A stretch of 64,000 nucleotides of DNA from positions 1,922,001-1,986,000 of the forward strand of contig NZ_CP054706.1 in NCBI RefSeq assembly GCF_016495865.1, given 5' to 3'. A program made the position numbers and the translations under genes. Each line of letters starts with the position of its first letter. Position 1 is the first letter of the stretch. Below are positions 1 to 7,561 of the stretch, in pieces. The notes below the pieces were generated by a model. The model was given only the letters and a program-made list of their open reading frames with translations. It was not told where the DNA came from and ran no database searches. Origin of the DNA: Salicibibacter cibi. Its GTDB lineage: Bacteria; Bacillota; Bacilli; Bacillales; Marinococcaceae.

Positions 1-626
1 ACCGCACTCCATACGTTTTCAGTGATAACACGAATCATACCTATGACAATTCCGATTGCTAAAAAAAATACGATTCGGTCAACACTTGGTGCAGCTCCGA
101 TGATTAGAGCAAACAATACAAATAATCCGCTCTGAGTTAAGACTGCCTTCCACTTAGAAAGAGCATTATTCAAGTTACGATAAAAATATCCACGAAAAAT
201 GAGTTCTTCCGGTAATGCCTCGAACATAAATACAAGAAACAACAGCACTATAACAGCAACTAACAACTCCCCAAAGGAAGCTTGAACATTTATATTAGTC
301 CAACCAAATATGACAAAAATGATCATACCTAGCAATGCTGGTACAAGGTAGCTAATACCTCCAAAGACAAAAGGTTTCCATCCCTCTTTGAATGAAGTAA
401 GCCTCAAACTCATCCAGGATCGTTTATCAAGATACTTGCGTGCAACAATAACCATAGGAAGTACTAAACTAAATATGAGTAATGCGGATATTATATGAGC
501 CGTACGATCATATTCTCCCTCAGCTCCTACCCAGGAATTAACATCCCCGGATACCCACCAAATGATCGACGCTGCCAAGAAAACAATCAGTATTCTCCAA
601 ATAAGTGACAAACGTTGAATATCCAT
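1..626 (-). CDS. CPBP-family intramembrane protein (partial, C-terminus beyond window)
   Basis: Reading from the ATG at 626 gives a hydrophobic protein of at least 208 residues that runs off the left edge. It has several membrane segments and the CPBP (Abi/Rce1-like) motif EALPEELIFRGYFYRNL, i.e. EExxxR, about residue 144, followed by a GMIRVITENVWSAV segment resembling the third conserved motif. Family members are membrane metalloproteases or bacteriocin-immunity-like proteins. The second motif, normally an FxxxH, reads LFALIIGAAP here with no histidine, so peptidase activity is doubtful. The start follows a modest GGGATG ribosome site. No neighbour suggests a substrate. The family call is good; function is unknown. 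Confidence 0.8.
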   Translation of the reverse strand, partial: MDIQRLSLIWRILIVFLAASIIWWVSGDVNSWVGAEGEYDRTAHIISALLIFSLVLPMVIVARKYLDKRSWMSLRLTSFKEGWKPFVFGGISYLVPALLGMIIFVIFGWTNINVQASFGELLVAVIVLLFLVFMFEALPEELIFRGYFYRNLNNALSKWKAVLTQSGLFVLFALIIGAAPSVDRIVFFLAIGIVIGMIRVITENVWSA

Positions 627-729
627 ATCTACACATCCCGTCTTATTCTCAACCCTTTTTGATGAAGTAACATTCTTGCTAAGTTATTACCCACTCATCA
701 AAAGGATTTCTATGTAGTATGAATTAAAT

Positions 730-1016
730 AGGGATTGCTGAACAACTTGCAGTTATCAGCTGAAGCCGGGATGCCGCTTCCATGGCTTCGCTTTCCGCGG
801 ACGAACGGTCAAGCCTCCTCGCGCAAAACCTGCGCTGCGGGGGCTTGACGCGTCCGTTTTTCCGCTGGAGTCTCGCCATTGCAGCACCATCCCTCCGTAC
901 GTTGCTAGAAGTGCAAGGGTTTTTTGCTTATAGGATGGATTTCCTTGCATCCAGTTTTGACAACACCAACGGAAAATACTTATGTGCCAGTCTTTTTCCG
1001 TTATTCAGCAGTCCCT
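730..1016. repeat. MITE family 1, copy 1 (~287 bp)
   Basis: Non-coding element with imperfect terminal inverted repeats of about 16 bp: left end AGGGATTGCTGAACAA, right end reading inward AGGGACTGCTGAATAA. The same sequence recurs at 29298-29582, 30936-31222 and, internally deleted, at 35149-35257. The interior is GC-rich with an imperfect stem (GCGGACGAACGG...TCAAGCC against its complement) and blocks such as CGCTTTCCGCGG and AGCCTCCTCG. Open frames on both strands inside it are by-products of the repeat. No transposase is encoded. Confidence 0.85.
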
Positions 1017-1118
1017 AAGTATGCTCCTTAATAAAAATTCGACACATGTATAGAATTTGCAGGGTATATGTTCGAATAAAGCAAAAATAGCCCTACCCTC
1101 CATTTTAAAAGTTTTATT

Positions 1119-1241
1119 CTAACAGGGATTTTTTGGCCGAGTTGATGGATAATCATATGTATCTCTATACTTTTTGCGCTCCAAAGTAAAATCCCGCCAC
1201 TGTTTATCAGAATGATTATTCTCAGCATAATGAACAACTAG
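1119..1241 (-). pseudogene. C-terminal relic of an unidentified gene
   Basis: A 40-codon open stretch on the minus strand ends at TAG (1119-1121) and is preceded by an in-frame TGA. It translates to a hydrophilic, protein-like sequence containing HSDKQWRDFTLERKKYRD and ending in RPKNPC. There is no start codon or ribosome site in front, so it looks like the tail of a lost gene beside the MITE. I do not recognise the family. The following bases up to about 1537 hold no gene I can support. Confidence 0.3.
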
Positions 1242-1537
1242 TCACATTTACGTTCAAACAAATCAGTTAATTCAGCCCCATTTTTATAGCTTTTTAAGAT
1301 TCAAATAGCCCAATGAGACAAAGTTTTTGTTTAAGCTCTAATCATCAATGCCCCCCTTCAAATTTGTCTGTTGGCCTAGCTATCCTAATTTGAGCTGCTG
1401 TGAAGTCGCTAAATACCATATAGTAACCAATTTTCTGATTTAGGTTAAAGATCATCGTTGTTCAAAAATCTGGTCTGATTCTGAAAAGCGCATTCTTATT
1501 CAATATACGCTCAAATAATTTTTTCACATCTTGCATT

Positions 1538-1732
1538 TTACTTCTCACAAGATAACGACCAATTTAAAGCCAATAAATCCAAATTTTCTTCTGTAATAGT
1601 TCCATTGCTTTCCCCACAAGTACTTTTAGCTGCTGTAAAACCGTTGTAGCTAGAAGTAATGCTGATAGTTATAATAGCCATAACCATTAACATTAACCCA
1701 ATCATCCAATTTCTTATCCTTTTTGTTCTCAA
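1538..1732 (-). CDS. small secreted or membrane-anchored peptide, unknown function
   Basis: Sixty-four residues from a TTG start. It is preceded by a good ribosome site (AAGGGGG, about 9 bases upstream), which is why I accept it. The N-terminus is basic (MRTKRIRNW) and followed by one hydrophobic segment of about 18 residues (about 11-28), then a polar tail with two cysteines. This is the profile of a signal peptide or single membrane anchor. No family is recognised, and neighbours are relics and a repeat. It could be decaying like its surroundings. Confidence 0.4.
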   Translation of the reverse strand: MRTKRIRNWMIGLMLMVMAIITISITSSYNGFTAAKSTCGESNGTITEENLDLLALNWSLSCEK

Positions 1733-1862
1733 TGGATCTGACCCCCTTGACCTAACCTGCTACGTTAATTTATATCTCAACTTCCGTTTATTTTAACATA
1801 ACTATTTATTATCACCAGTGATGCTTACTTTTCTCTCGCGCTCCGATAAAGTAAAAGGACAA

Positions 1863-1994
1863 TCATTTAGGTGCCCATGCATTAAGTTGCTCTAGTGAAT
1901 AATCTCGTGCGTTTATAGAATGTACTGTTTCATAAAAAAGCGAAACAATCTGATTAACATCGTCACTTTGAAAACCTCGAATTTTGATTATCCT
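1863..1994 (-). pseudogene. N-terminal remnant of a GNAT acetyltransferase, start codon lost
   Basis: On the minus strand 43 codons read IIKIRGFQSDDVNQIVSLFY followed by ETVHSINARDYSLEQLNAWAP and a stop (TGA, 1863-1865). This matches the opening of YafP-type GNAT N-acetyltransferases, which continue for about 100 more residues. A ribosome-site-like AAGGGAG lies just ahead, but the expected ATG reads AGG (1992-1994). The gene is therefore truncated at its 3' end and probably lost its start. About 250 bases to the next gene hold nothing I can identify. Confidence 0.6.
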
Positions 1995-2246
1995 ATGCTC
2001 CCTTCTACCATTTCAAATATTATTTCAATTAGATCGCCCGGTTTTCAAGGAGAGGCGAAACCCCTGTTATTACACAATCGCACTTCGTTTGCTTTGGATT
2101 TAAATCACCCCACCACCTAACAATGTTTACCCACGGCGGGCTAAATCTAATGCGTTACTGTTTTCAACGTTTATCTGTTACTATCAGCTAATATAAATCT
2201 ATATCGATTCATACATGTTTCACAATATCCATCATCATTTGCCTCA

Positions 2247-2873
2247 CTATTGCAATGGCCCACCAAACTTATATCTGGTGTATACACACAATTCCATATA
2301 AATTCTATGCTTAAAGCCTTTCATCTTTGAAAAACGTTCCTTTTTTCGTTCAAACTCTGTAAAACCTAATTTTTTATATAATCGATAAGCAACCTCATTC
2401 GTATCCACAACTTCGAGAATATAACGATAATAATTCTCATTTGCTAATACGTAACGCATCAGAGCAGTTGAAACACCTTTACTTCTCGCTTTAACTGTGG
2501 TGGCAACACATTCAATATAACCTGTCTCGTCTTGGTATGACAATTTTTTATTAAACTCATCTTTCATAAAATGATAAGCCATGCTCCCTTTTACATAGCC
2601 AAATGAGTTTCTCAATATTGTTTTATCAATCGTCAATGCTCGATTCTTGTTATTGGAACAAGCCAGAATGCCTACAATTTCATCTTCTAAAGTGGCAATG
2701 AAAAAAACATCAGGACTAATCATTTTCTGAAACGCTTCAACTAACTTTTCTCGATTATTTGAGAGAAACGCCAAATCTTTCTCGTATCCATCAACAAAAA
2801 CGGCTGCAACCTCACGTGATACATCATGTTTTAACTCTCTCATTGGTCTTACACTAATTTCATATCTTTTCAT
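2247..2873 (-). CDS. GNAT-family N-acetyltransferase
   Basis: A 208-residue protein, probably a cytosolic acetyl-CoA-dependent acetyltransferase of unknown acceptor. Central beta strands include FIATLEDEIVGILACS. The acetyl-CoA region is around residues 125-165 (ECVATTVKARSKGVSTALMR, where KGVSTAL replaces the usual RGxGxA/G loop), followed by LEVVDTNEVAYRLYKKLGF, the classical motif B. The start has a near-ideal AAGGAGG site. It lies downstream of the tetR-like gene in the same direction, and the spacer carries an operator almost identical to the one before that regulator, so the two are probably co-repressed. Confidence 0.85.
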   Translation of the reverse strand: MKRYEISVRPMRELKHDVSREVAAVFVDGYEKDLAFLSNNREKLVEAFQKMISPDVFFIATLEDEIVGILACSNNKNRALTIDKTILRNSFGYVKGSMAYHFMKDEFNKKLSYQDETGYIECVATTVKARSKGVSTALMRYVLANENYYRYILEVVDTNEVAYRLYKKLGFTEFERKKERFSKMKGFKHRIYMELCVYTRYKFGGPLQ

Positions 2874-2888
2874 TTAAATTCCTCCTTG

Positions 2889-2916
2889 TTAATTAACTGA
2901 CCGTACGGTTTATTAA
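2889..2916. promoter_or_regulatory. probable TetR operator before the GNAT gene
   Basis: A 28-bp imperfect palindrome centred on ACCGTACGGT with TTAAT/ATTAA outer arms. It matches the site at 3572-3599 in 23 of 28 positions. It sits between the tetR terminator and the acetyltransferase ribosome site. Confidence 0.7.
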
Positions 2917-2924
2917 CATGTGTT

Positions 2925-2948
2925 TAAAAACCCCTTGAACAAGGGGTT
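2925..2948 (-). terminator. intrinsic terminator of the tetR gene
   Basis: An AACCCCTT/AAGGGGTT stem with a short loop, followed on the minus strand by TTTTTAAA. It begins at the TetR stop codon. Confidence 0.8.
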
Positions 2949-3543
2949 ACCTGTTAGTTATCCCTTTCAAAAAAACGTCAATCGCATTTTCGTAAAGGAG
3001 ATAAAACTTTTCCTCATCGTAACCGAGGAATTGTGTAACACTCATACCAGTAAGTGTACTATAAAGAATATACGCTAAATCATCAATCGTTTTATTACTT
3101 ATAAACTCTTTATCACGTATGCCTTCCTCGATGATATGATAAAATATATCATATTCAGGCTGAAAAAGATGGATCATCTTTTCTTTCACCATATCTTCGA
3201 TGCTTTCTGTGCCCATATACTCTGGAACAGTTTGAGACAGTGGGTTTTGCATATCTGAAGCGTAGTATTGGGCAAGCAAGTATAACTTCTCCGTAGCCGT
3301 CGTCACTTGATTGGCTTGAGTTTCCCATGCCTCCCTCCAGGATTTATTGGCTGTTTCAACCGTGTACAAAAATAATTCTTCTTTGCTTTTAAAGTGATAA
3401 TAAATACTGCCTTTGCTAATTTCTGTGAATTCACGGATTTCTTCCATGGAAGTGGCAGCATAACCCTTTTGTTCAAAAAGAACTTTGGCTTTTTCTGCAA
3501 TGTGTTTTTTCGTTTTTTCGCCTTGACCAACAGGTCTTGCCAT
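2947..3543 (-). CDS. TetR/AcrR-family transcriptional repressor
   Basis: A 198-residue regulator. The N-terminal helix-turn-helix (residues about 10-55) has the TetR signature, including GYAATSMEEIREFTEISKGS and IYYHFKSKEELF. The C-terminal ligand-binding domain is divergent, so the inducer cannot be inferred. A palindromic operator lies directly upstream (3572-3599) and a near-copy lies before the acetyltransferase gene downstream. The simplest reading is autorepression plus control of that gene. Confidence 0.9.
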   Translation of the reverse strand: MARPVGQGEKTKKHIAEKAKVLFEQKGYAATSMEEIREFTEISKGSIYYHFKSKEELFLYTVETANKSWREAWETQANQVTTATEKLYLLAQYYASDMQNPLSQTVPEYMGTESIEDMVKEKMIHLFQPEYDIFYHIIEEGIRDKEFISNKTIDDLAYILYSTLTGMSVTQFLGYDEEKFYLLYENAIDVFLKGITNR

Positions 3544-3571
3544 AATGATTACCTCATCATTTTTATTTATA

Positions 3572-3599
3572 TTAATAAACTGACTGATCGTTTTATTAA
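3572..3599. promoter_or_regulatory. probable TetR autoregulatory operator
   Basis: A 28-bp site with the same half-sites (TTAATAAACTGAC and CGTTTTATTAA) as the site at 2889-2916. It lies about 30 bases before the TetR start. Confidence 0.7.
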
Positions 3600-3658
3600 T
3601 TATAATTGATGTAACTTACAATTACAACCCATTTAAAAATTAAAAGACTCTAAAATGC

Positions 3659-3948
3659 TCAACGTTCAAGTCTGCGAATTCTACGTTTAATTTCTGCTTG
3701 TTCCTGATCTTGATATGCCAATTCATCCTTAAACTCCGTCACATCTTTTCGTAAAGAAGCTACCTCCGATCCAATAACTTCCTGCCCTTTTCTACTTCAT
3801 CAAAACGCCGATCCACTCCATCAAATCTCTTGTTTATGTCTTCTTGCATACCAATGATTATCTTTTTTAATTCATTATATTCAAGACAGCCAAAGGTTTA
3901 CAATGTATCATGAACACCTTTAAATCCCTGATAAATCAACACTTCCAT
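3659..3948 (-). pseudogene. frameshifted small coiled-coil protein gene
   Basis: From the ATG at 3948 the frame reads MEVLIYQGFKGVHDTL and stops. From 3849 it resumes as MQEDINKRFDGVDRRFDEVEK and stops again. A third piece in another frame reads VASLRKDVTEFKDELAYQDQ and ends IRRLER (stop at 3659). The last two pieces would be one continuous heptad-repeat protein if a base were lost or gained near 3790. I read this as a decayed short coiled-coil protein of unknown role. The bases between it and 4034 show nothing else. Confidence 0.55.
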
Positions 3949-4033
3949 TTTTAAACTTATCGTTTTTCATGATATTTTTTCATGATTTCATGGCGTTTTT
4001 CGCGTCTGCTTTAACGGATTTTTTGCCATCAGT

Positions 4034-5170
4034 TCATGGCAATGAATAGAGACCTTTATTAAATTGTTCCCATAAATTAGGTGGCAAATCATGTTTATCT
4101 TCTCTATAAGGGTCGAATTTCGACATGATTTCGTCCGCTTTACCATTTTGTATTTTATTAACGAAATTATGATCTAATAGAATTTCTCTGCCTAATGCTA
4201 TTAGGTCAACATTTCTTGACTCTACAGCCTCTAATGCGTCTTCAGCAGTAAATATTGATCCAATACCAACTAATGGCATACGACCATCAATCCATCGGTG
4301 AAGTAATTTAATTCTTTCTTCGCCTTGATACCTACCTTCACGCGTTGTAGAGTGTACGTCCATTAATGAAACATGTAAATAATCTAAAGGTTTCTCAATT
4401 AAATTTTTCACCAATTCTTCTGTGATTTCCATCGTTATACCTGGCGTTTCTGCTTCTTCTGGTGAAAATCTATAACCAACAATGAACTTCTCATCTGCAT
4501 GAGCTTTAACCGTATGAACAACCTCATCGACAACTTTCATTGGGAATTTGAATCTGTTTTCTCCCCACTCATCATCACGACGATTATAATATGGTGAAAC
4601 AAATTGTTGGATGAGATAATGGTTTGCCCCGTGTATTTCTACACCATCAAACCCTGCTTCGATCACTCTGCGTGTTGCCTCGCCAAATGCTCTAATGGTG
4701 TGTTCAATTTCTTCTTTAGTAATTTCCCTGGCATGATGTTCCTCTTTTTCATAGGATGGACTATGTTTCTCATCACCTTGCAAAGTTATAGGACTTGGAG
4801 CAACTACATCTCCATTTGGTGTTAGGTACGGCATTGACTGTGCCCCGCCATGATGTATTTGTACAATCGCTTTTGCTCCATTTTTCTTCATCGCTTTAGC
4901 CAACCGTTTCAAACCATCAAGGCCTGAATCATGTGCTACGGAAGGTTGGCCAGGAAATGCTTTTCCCAAATCAGTCACATTACTGGCCGCAGAGATGGCT
5001 AATCCCACATCTGTAGAACGTGGTCCCACATAATTAATTTCCACATCAGAAATTGTACCATCATCATTAGAAGATACATGGGTGAGTGGTGCTAAGACAA
5101 ATCTATTTCTTAATTCTACTTTGTTAGGTAATGTTACTTTTTCAAATAAAGGTTCATACTTCTTATCCAT
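4034..5170 (-). CDS. NADH:flavin oxidoreductase, Old Yellow Enzyme family
   Basis: A 378-residue FMN-dependent ene-reductase of TIM-barrel fold. Family marks are the N-terminal NRFVLAPLTH (FMN binding), VQIHHGGAQS, GFDGVEIHGANHYLIQQF, SPYYNRRDDEWGE, and the C-terminal phosphate-binding GIGSIFTAEDALE and LIALGREILLD. Such enzymes reduce activated C=C bonds and are often induced by electrophiles. The start has a strong AGGAGG site. A MarR-type gene lies just upstream in the same direction, with a perfect inverted repeat between them, so regulation by that protein is likely. The physiological substrate is not readable. Confidence 0.93.
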   Translation of the reverse strand: MDKKYEPLFEKVTLPNKVELRNRFVLAPLTHVSSNDDGTISDVEINYVGPRSTDVGLAISAASNVTDLGKAFPGQPSVAHDSGLDGLKRLAKAMKKNGAKAIVQIHHGGAQSMPYLTPNGDVVAPSPITLQGDEKHSPSYEKEEHHAREITKEEIEHTIRAFGEATRRVIEAGFDGVEIHGANHYLIQQFVSPYYNRRDDEWGENRFKFPMKVVDEVVHTVKAHADEKFIVGYRFSPEEAETPGITMEITEELVKNLIEKPLDYLHVSLMDVHSTTREGRYQGEERIKLLHRWIDGRMPLVGIGSIFTAEDALEAVESRNVDLIALGREILLDHNFVNKIQNGKADEIMSKFDPYREDKHDLPPNLWEQFNKGLYSLP

Positions 5171-5193
5171 TACTACAATGCCTCCTATAAATT

Positions 5194-5210
5194 TACATGT
5201 TTAACATGTA
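5194..5210. promoter_or_regulatory. inverted repeat, probable MarR operator
   Basis: TACATG-TTTAA-CATGTA, a perfect 6-5-6 palindrome. It lies just upstream of the oxidoreductase ribosome site and downstream of the MarR gene. Confidence 0.65.
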
Positions 5211-5240
5211 TCCTTACCTGAACAATCAGTTTTAAAAGCC

Positions 5241-5654
5241 TTATTCAACAAGCCTTTTAATATTTTGTATATCCTTCACACTTAGTGAAGACTGTAAGTG
5301 ATCATTAATGACCATTTGCATCTCACGAATGCAATGTTCCCCTTTTTTCGAAAGGAAGACATCAACCGATCGCTTATCATTTGCATACGTTTGGCGTTCA
5401 ACTAACGATCCGCCTCGATATTGTTCAAGTCTTGTAACTAAGCGTGATAAAGCACTATGGCTAAGGCTAACTTTTGAAACTAAATCTGATAACTTCATCT
5501 TCTTTTGTTCTGATTGTGCCAAGTAATGCATAAGGTAAAATTCTTTAATGCCTAATTGAAATTGTTCTTGAAGTTTATAATCCATTGCTTTCAGTAAACG
5601 GTCGTGATATTTCGTCAGATTAAGCCAAGCATTAAACAACTCATTATTATTCAT
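5241..5654 (-). CDS. MarR-family transcriptional regulator
   Basis: A 137-residue winged-helix protein. Visible features are a helix-turn-helix around residues 55-80 (LSDLVSKVSLSHSALSRLVT), the wing with a DKRS sequence (ANDKRSVDVFLSKKGE), and dimerisation helices at both ends. MarR proteins usually repress a neighbouring gene until a small ligand or oxidant releases them. Here the neighbour is an Old-Yellow-Enzyme reductase, suggesting an electrophile or quinone sensor (inference). There is no cysteine, so direct thiol sensing is unlikely. The start follows GAAAGGAT. Confidence 0.9.
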   Translation of the reverse strand: MNNNELFNAWLNLTKYHDRLLKAMDYKLQEQFQLGIKEFYLMHYLAQSEQKKMKLSDLVSKVSLSHSALSRLVTRLEQYRGGSLVERQTYANDKRSVDVFLSKKGEHCIREMQMVINDHLQSSLSVKDIQNIKRLVE

Positions 5655-6222
5655 AATTGTAATCCTTTCAAAACAGGCTTTAAAGGCAGTCCAAGACCTT
5701 CAACATTCTAGGAAAGTTTTATAAATCATTCTTCTTCCAAGCAAAGGCGTGAACGAACATTAACGCCAACGATTTTTCGGTTGAGGTGCTTATTGATACC
5801 ATAACAAATATTATATGCATGCGCAAACAATTATTAAAATCAAAAAAAAAAAGGAGGCTTTCACCAAGTTCAGTAACCTGATGAAGGACCTCATTCACTG
5901 ATTCAATAACACCCAAAACATGATCAAAAACATGCACATAGACAGGTTATTGAGTAGTTAAAACAATCCTGATATATCAGGGATCATAGCATAATTCTAC
6001 ATCATGCCGTCCTTAACATAACCTTATTCACCAGCTTTGATAAAGTTTCGCATGCCTTGTGCGGATGTAAAATTTCCTGCAAAAATAAGGAACGTAATTT
6101 CGTTGAATTTCGTCAATAACCGTTTTTTTCGTTACTTTTTTTGTTACCCTTCAAAAAGTAACAAGTCAATTTCATTCCTCAATAATCGCACCTCTTTTGT
6201 TGAAATCGAATCCTAAACGATT
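5655..6222. other. intergenic stretch without a supported gene
   Basis: About 570 bases. An open frame at 5719-5937 on the minus strand has no ribosome site and contains a long T run, so I do not accept it. An inverted repeat GTTACTTTTT/AAAAAGTAAC (about 6135-6170) could be a terminator or promoter-proximal structure. Nothing else was recognised. Confidence 0.5.
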
Positions 6223-6417
6223 TTAACCATCGAAACGGAAGAAGTCTAACATATTATCCAACCATTCCGTACTGAACCCAGAAAAATACCCTACAATTTG
6301 TATGATAAGGATCACTGCTAAAATGGAAAATGCAATTTTAGCTCTCCGAGCTTTTAGTTTCTTTTTATGATCCTCCCTTTCACTCTCTCGAAGAGGATCG
6401 TAATTATTGTTTAACAC
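6223..6417 (-). CDS. small single-pass membrane protein
   Basis: Sixty-four residues from a GTG start with a good AAGGAAGG site six bases ahead. A charged N-terminal half (about 1-28) rich in Lys, Arg and Glu precedes one hydrophobic helix (about 29-48, AFSILAVILIIQIVGYF) and a short acidic tail. This predicts a bitopic membrane protein with the N-terminus inside. It lies 29 bases after the larger membrane protein gene and is probably co-transcribed with it. No family is recognised. Confidence 0.6.
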   Translation of the reverse strand: MLNNNYDPLRESEREDHKKKLKARRAKIAFSILAVILIIQIVGYFSGFSTEWLDNMLDFFRFDG

Positions 6418-6446
6418 ATGAAACCTTCCTTATCTTAAATTTAGAA

Positions 6447-6701
6447 TTATGGTTGTGTGTTCACTTTTCTTGCATATAAAACTGCGTGAATGATTGCTGC
6501 TAGCCATAATATTGGTATTAATAATATAAATAGTAACCTTGCCACTGCATTAAATATTTCAAACCCTCCTCCGATCACCAACAAGATATATAAAATTATA
6601 AAAAATATGCCTATTCTAAACGCACCAGCATAAATTTGACCAACTCCCGATATGAAAAAAGACAGTAACCCAGCAAGCCAAGGGTTTTTCTTCTCGTTCA
6701 T
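6447..6701 (-). CDS. small TM2-like integral membrane protein
   Basis: Eighty-four residues starting MNEKKNPWLAGLLSF. The segment GVGQIYAGAFRIGIFF matches the GxGQxYxGxxxxG pattern of TM2-domain or DUF5683-like proteins. Two or three hydrophobic segments fill the rest. Such proteins are common next to membrane-sensor or stress genes but have no settled biochemical role. It has an excellent AAGGAGG site. It is first in a two-gene unit with the 64-residue protein downstream. Confidence 0.7.
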   Translation of the reverse strand: MNEKKNPWLAGLLSFFISGVGQIYAGAFRIGIFFIILYILLVIGGGFEIFNAVARLLFILLIPILWLAAIIHAVLYARKVNTQP

Positions 6702-6782
6702 CAGAAACCCTCCTTATGACTATGTGAATTGTAGTATCGTAATTACAGTTTTTCAAGACCTAATAGTCAATTGGTCTTGAAA

Positions 6783-7148
6783 TCAATTAGGATGCTGCTG
6801 AATATAATAGTCATTTGCATTCATATAATCTCTTTTTGATTTATGGTAAGATGGATCAGCAAATCTATACTGGACATGTTTCGAAGTTCATCAGCGTTTA
6901 AATCCAACCCTTTTTTCGGCTATCATTTGCCGCCCAACGTCACCGATATAATCGTAAATGATATGATCACCGGGTGTGCATAGGCACGTTCGTAGTTCAT
7001 GGACAGCAACATGTTTAACAGGTGCTTCAATAAAATTAATGACGTAACGACCACACACAAGTAACCCATCGCCTGTTTCCGATGTGTCAGGTTCATCCGG
7101 CGTTTGAACCGTCAACGTCGTACGTACTTTTTGTATGAAAACACCCAT
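6783..7148 (-). pseudogene. hypothetical gene interrupted by two tandem in-frame TGA codons
   Basis: From the ATG at 7148 an 85-residue frame ends in EKRVGFKR at TGA TGA (6888-6893). The same frame then stays open for another 34 codons reading TSKHVQYRFADPSYHKSKRD and ending YYIQQHPN (stop 6783-6785). Both halves look like real protein sequence (the first includes HELRTCLCTPGDH). There is no good ribosome site at the ATG, and the open frame extends a few codons upstream of it. I read it as a broken gene of unknown family, or two small remnants that happen to share a frame. Confidence 0.4.
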
Positions 7149-7220
7149 TATTGGAGCAGCGCAAACTAATCAGTATAACCAACATATGTCATGATTATAC
7201 TTTTTTGCGCCAAATTACTT

Positions 7221-7268
7221 GTTTTCATTATAGATGGTGGCGACATGCTCAGTCGCCATGATGGTTTC
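7221..7268. repeat. hairpin repeat type A, copy 1
   Basis: TTTTCATTATAGATGG followed by a perfect TGGCGAC/GTCGCCA stem and then ATGGTTTC. A second copy at about 35019-35063 has the same flanks but a different, still perfectly paired, stem. It lies in a gene-free stretch (7149-7561) with nothing else but the nuclease terminator. Confidence 0.55.
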
Positions 7269-7500
7269 TAATGGAATACATTTCGTTCATTTCCAACACC
7301 CCTTGATCGCCAGATTGTTCGCCATTTTCATTTTAACGTCCTCCTTTTGTTGTACACTTATTCTATTTCATCACAAAATTTCATGAATTGTTCCGGTAAA
7401 CAAAATATTCACCAGTAACCATCCATTTTTTCCGAGCAAGAAATCTTTATTTTCATGGAACCATTAGTAACTGTTTCGATACTTACACAACTTTTACTCC

Positions 7501-7543
7501 AAAAAATAAAAAGGCTCCATCGCATTAAGAGCGAAAGGAACCT
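7501..7543 (-). terminator. terminator after the Rpn-like gene
   Basis: On the minus strand an AAGGTTCC...GGAGCCTT stem with an inner TTCGC/GCGA extension, followed by TTTATTTTTT. Confidence 0.65.
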
Positions 7544-7561
7544 TCCTTTTATGAACGTGTA

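Noticed and set aside
756..1018. Open frames on both strands inside MITE copies (also 29235-29519, 30962-31224)
   Set aside because: They repeat only because the element repeats; no ribosome sites and no conserved codon pattern.
1028..1237. 69-codon frame on the minus strand
   Set aside because: Starts at TTG without a ribosome site and overlaps the better protein-like relic at 1119-1241 in another frame.
1920..2120. Plus-strand 66-codon frame
   Set aside because: Antisense to the GNAT relic; no site or homology.
5719..5937. 72-codon minus-strand frame
   Set aside because: Interrupted in character by a poly-T run, no ribosome site, no family.
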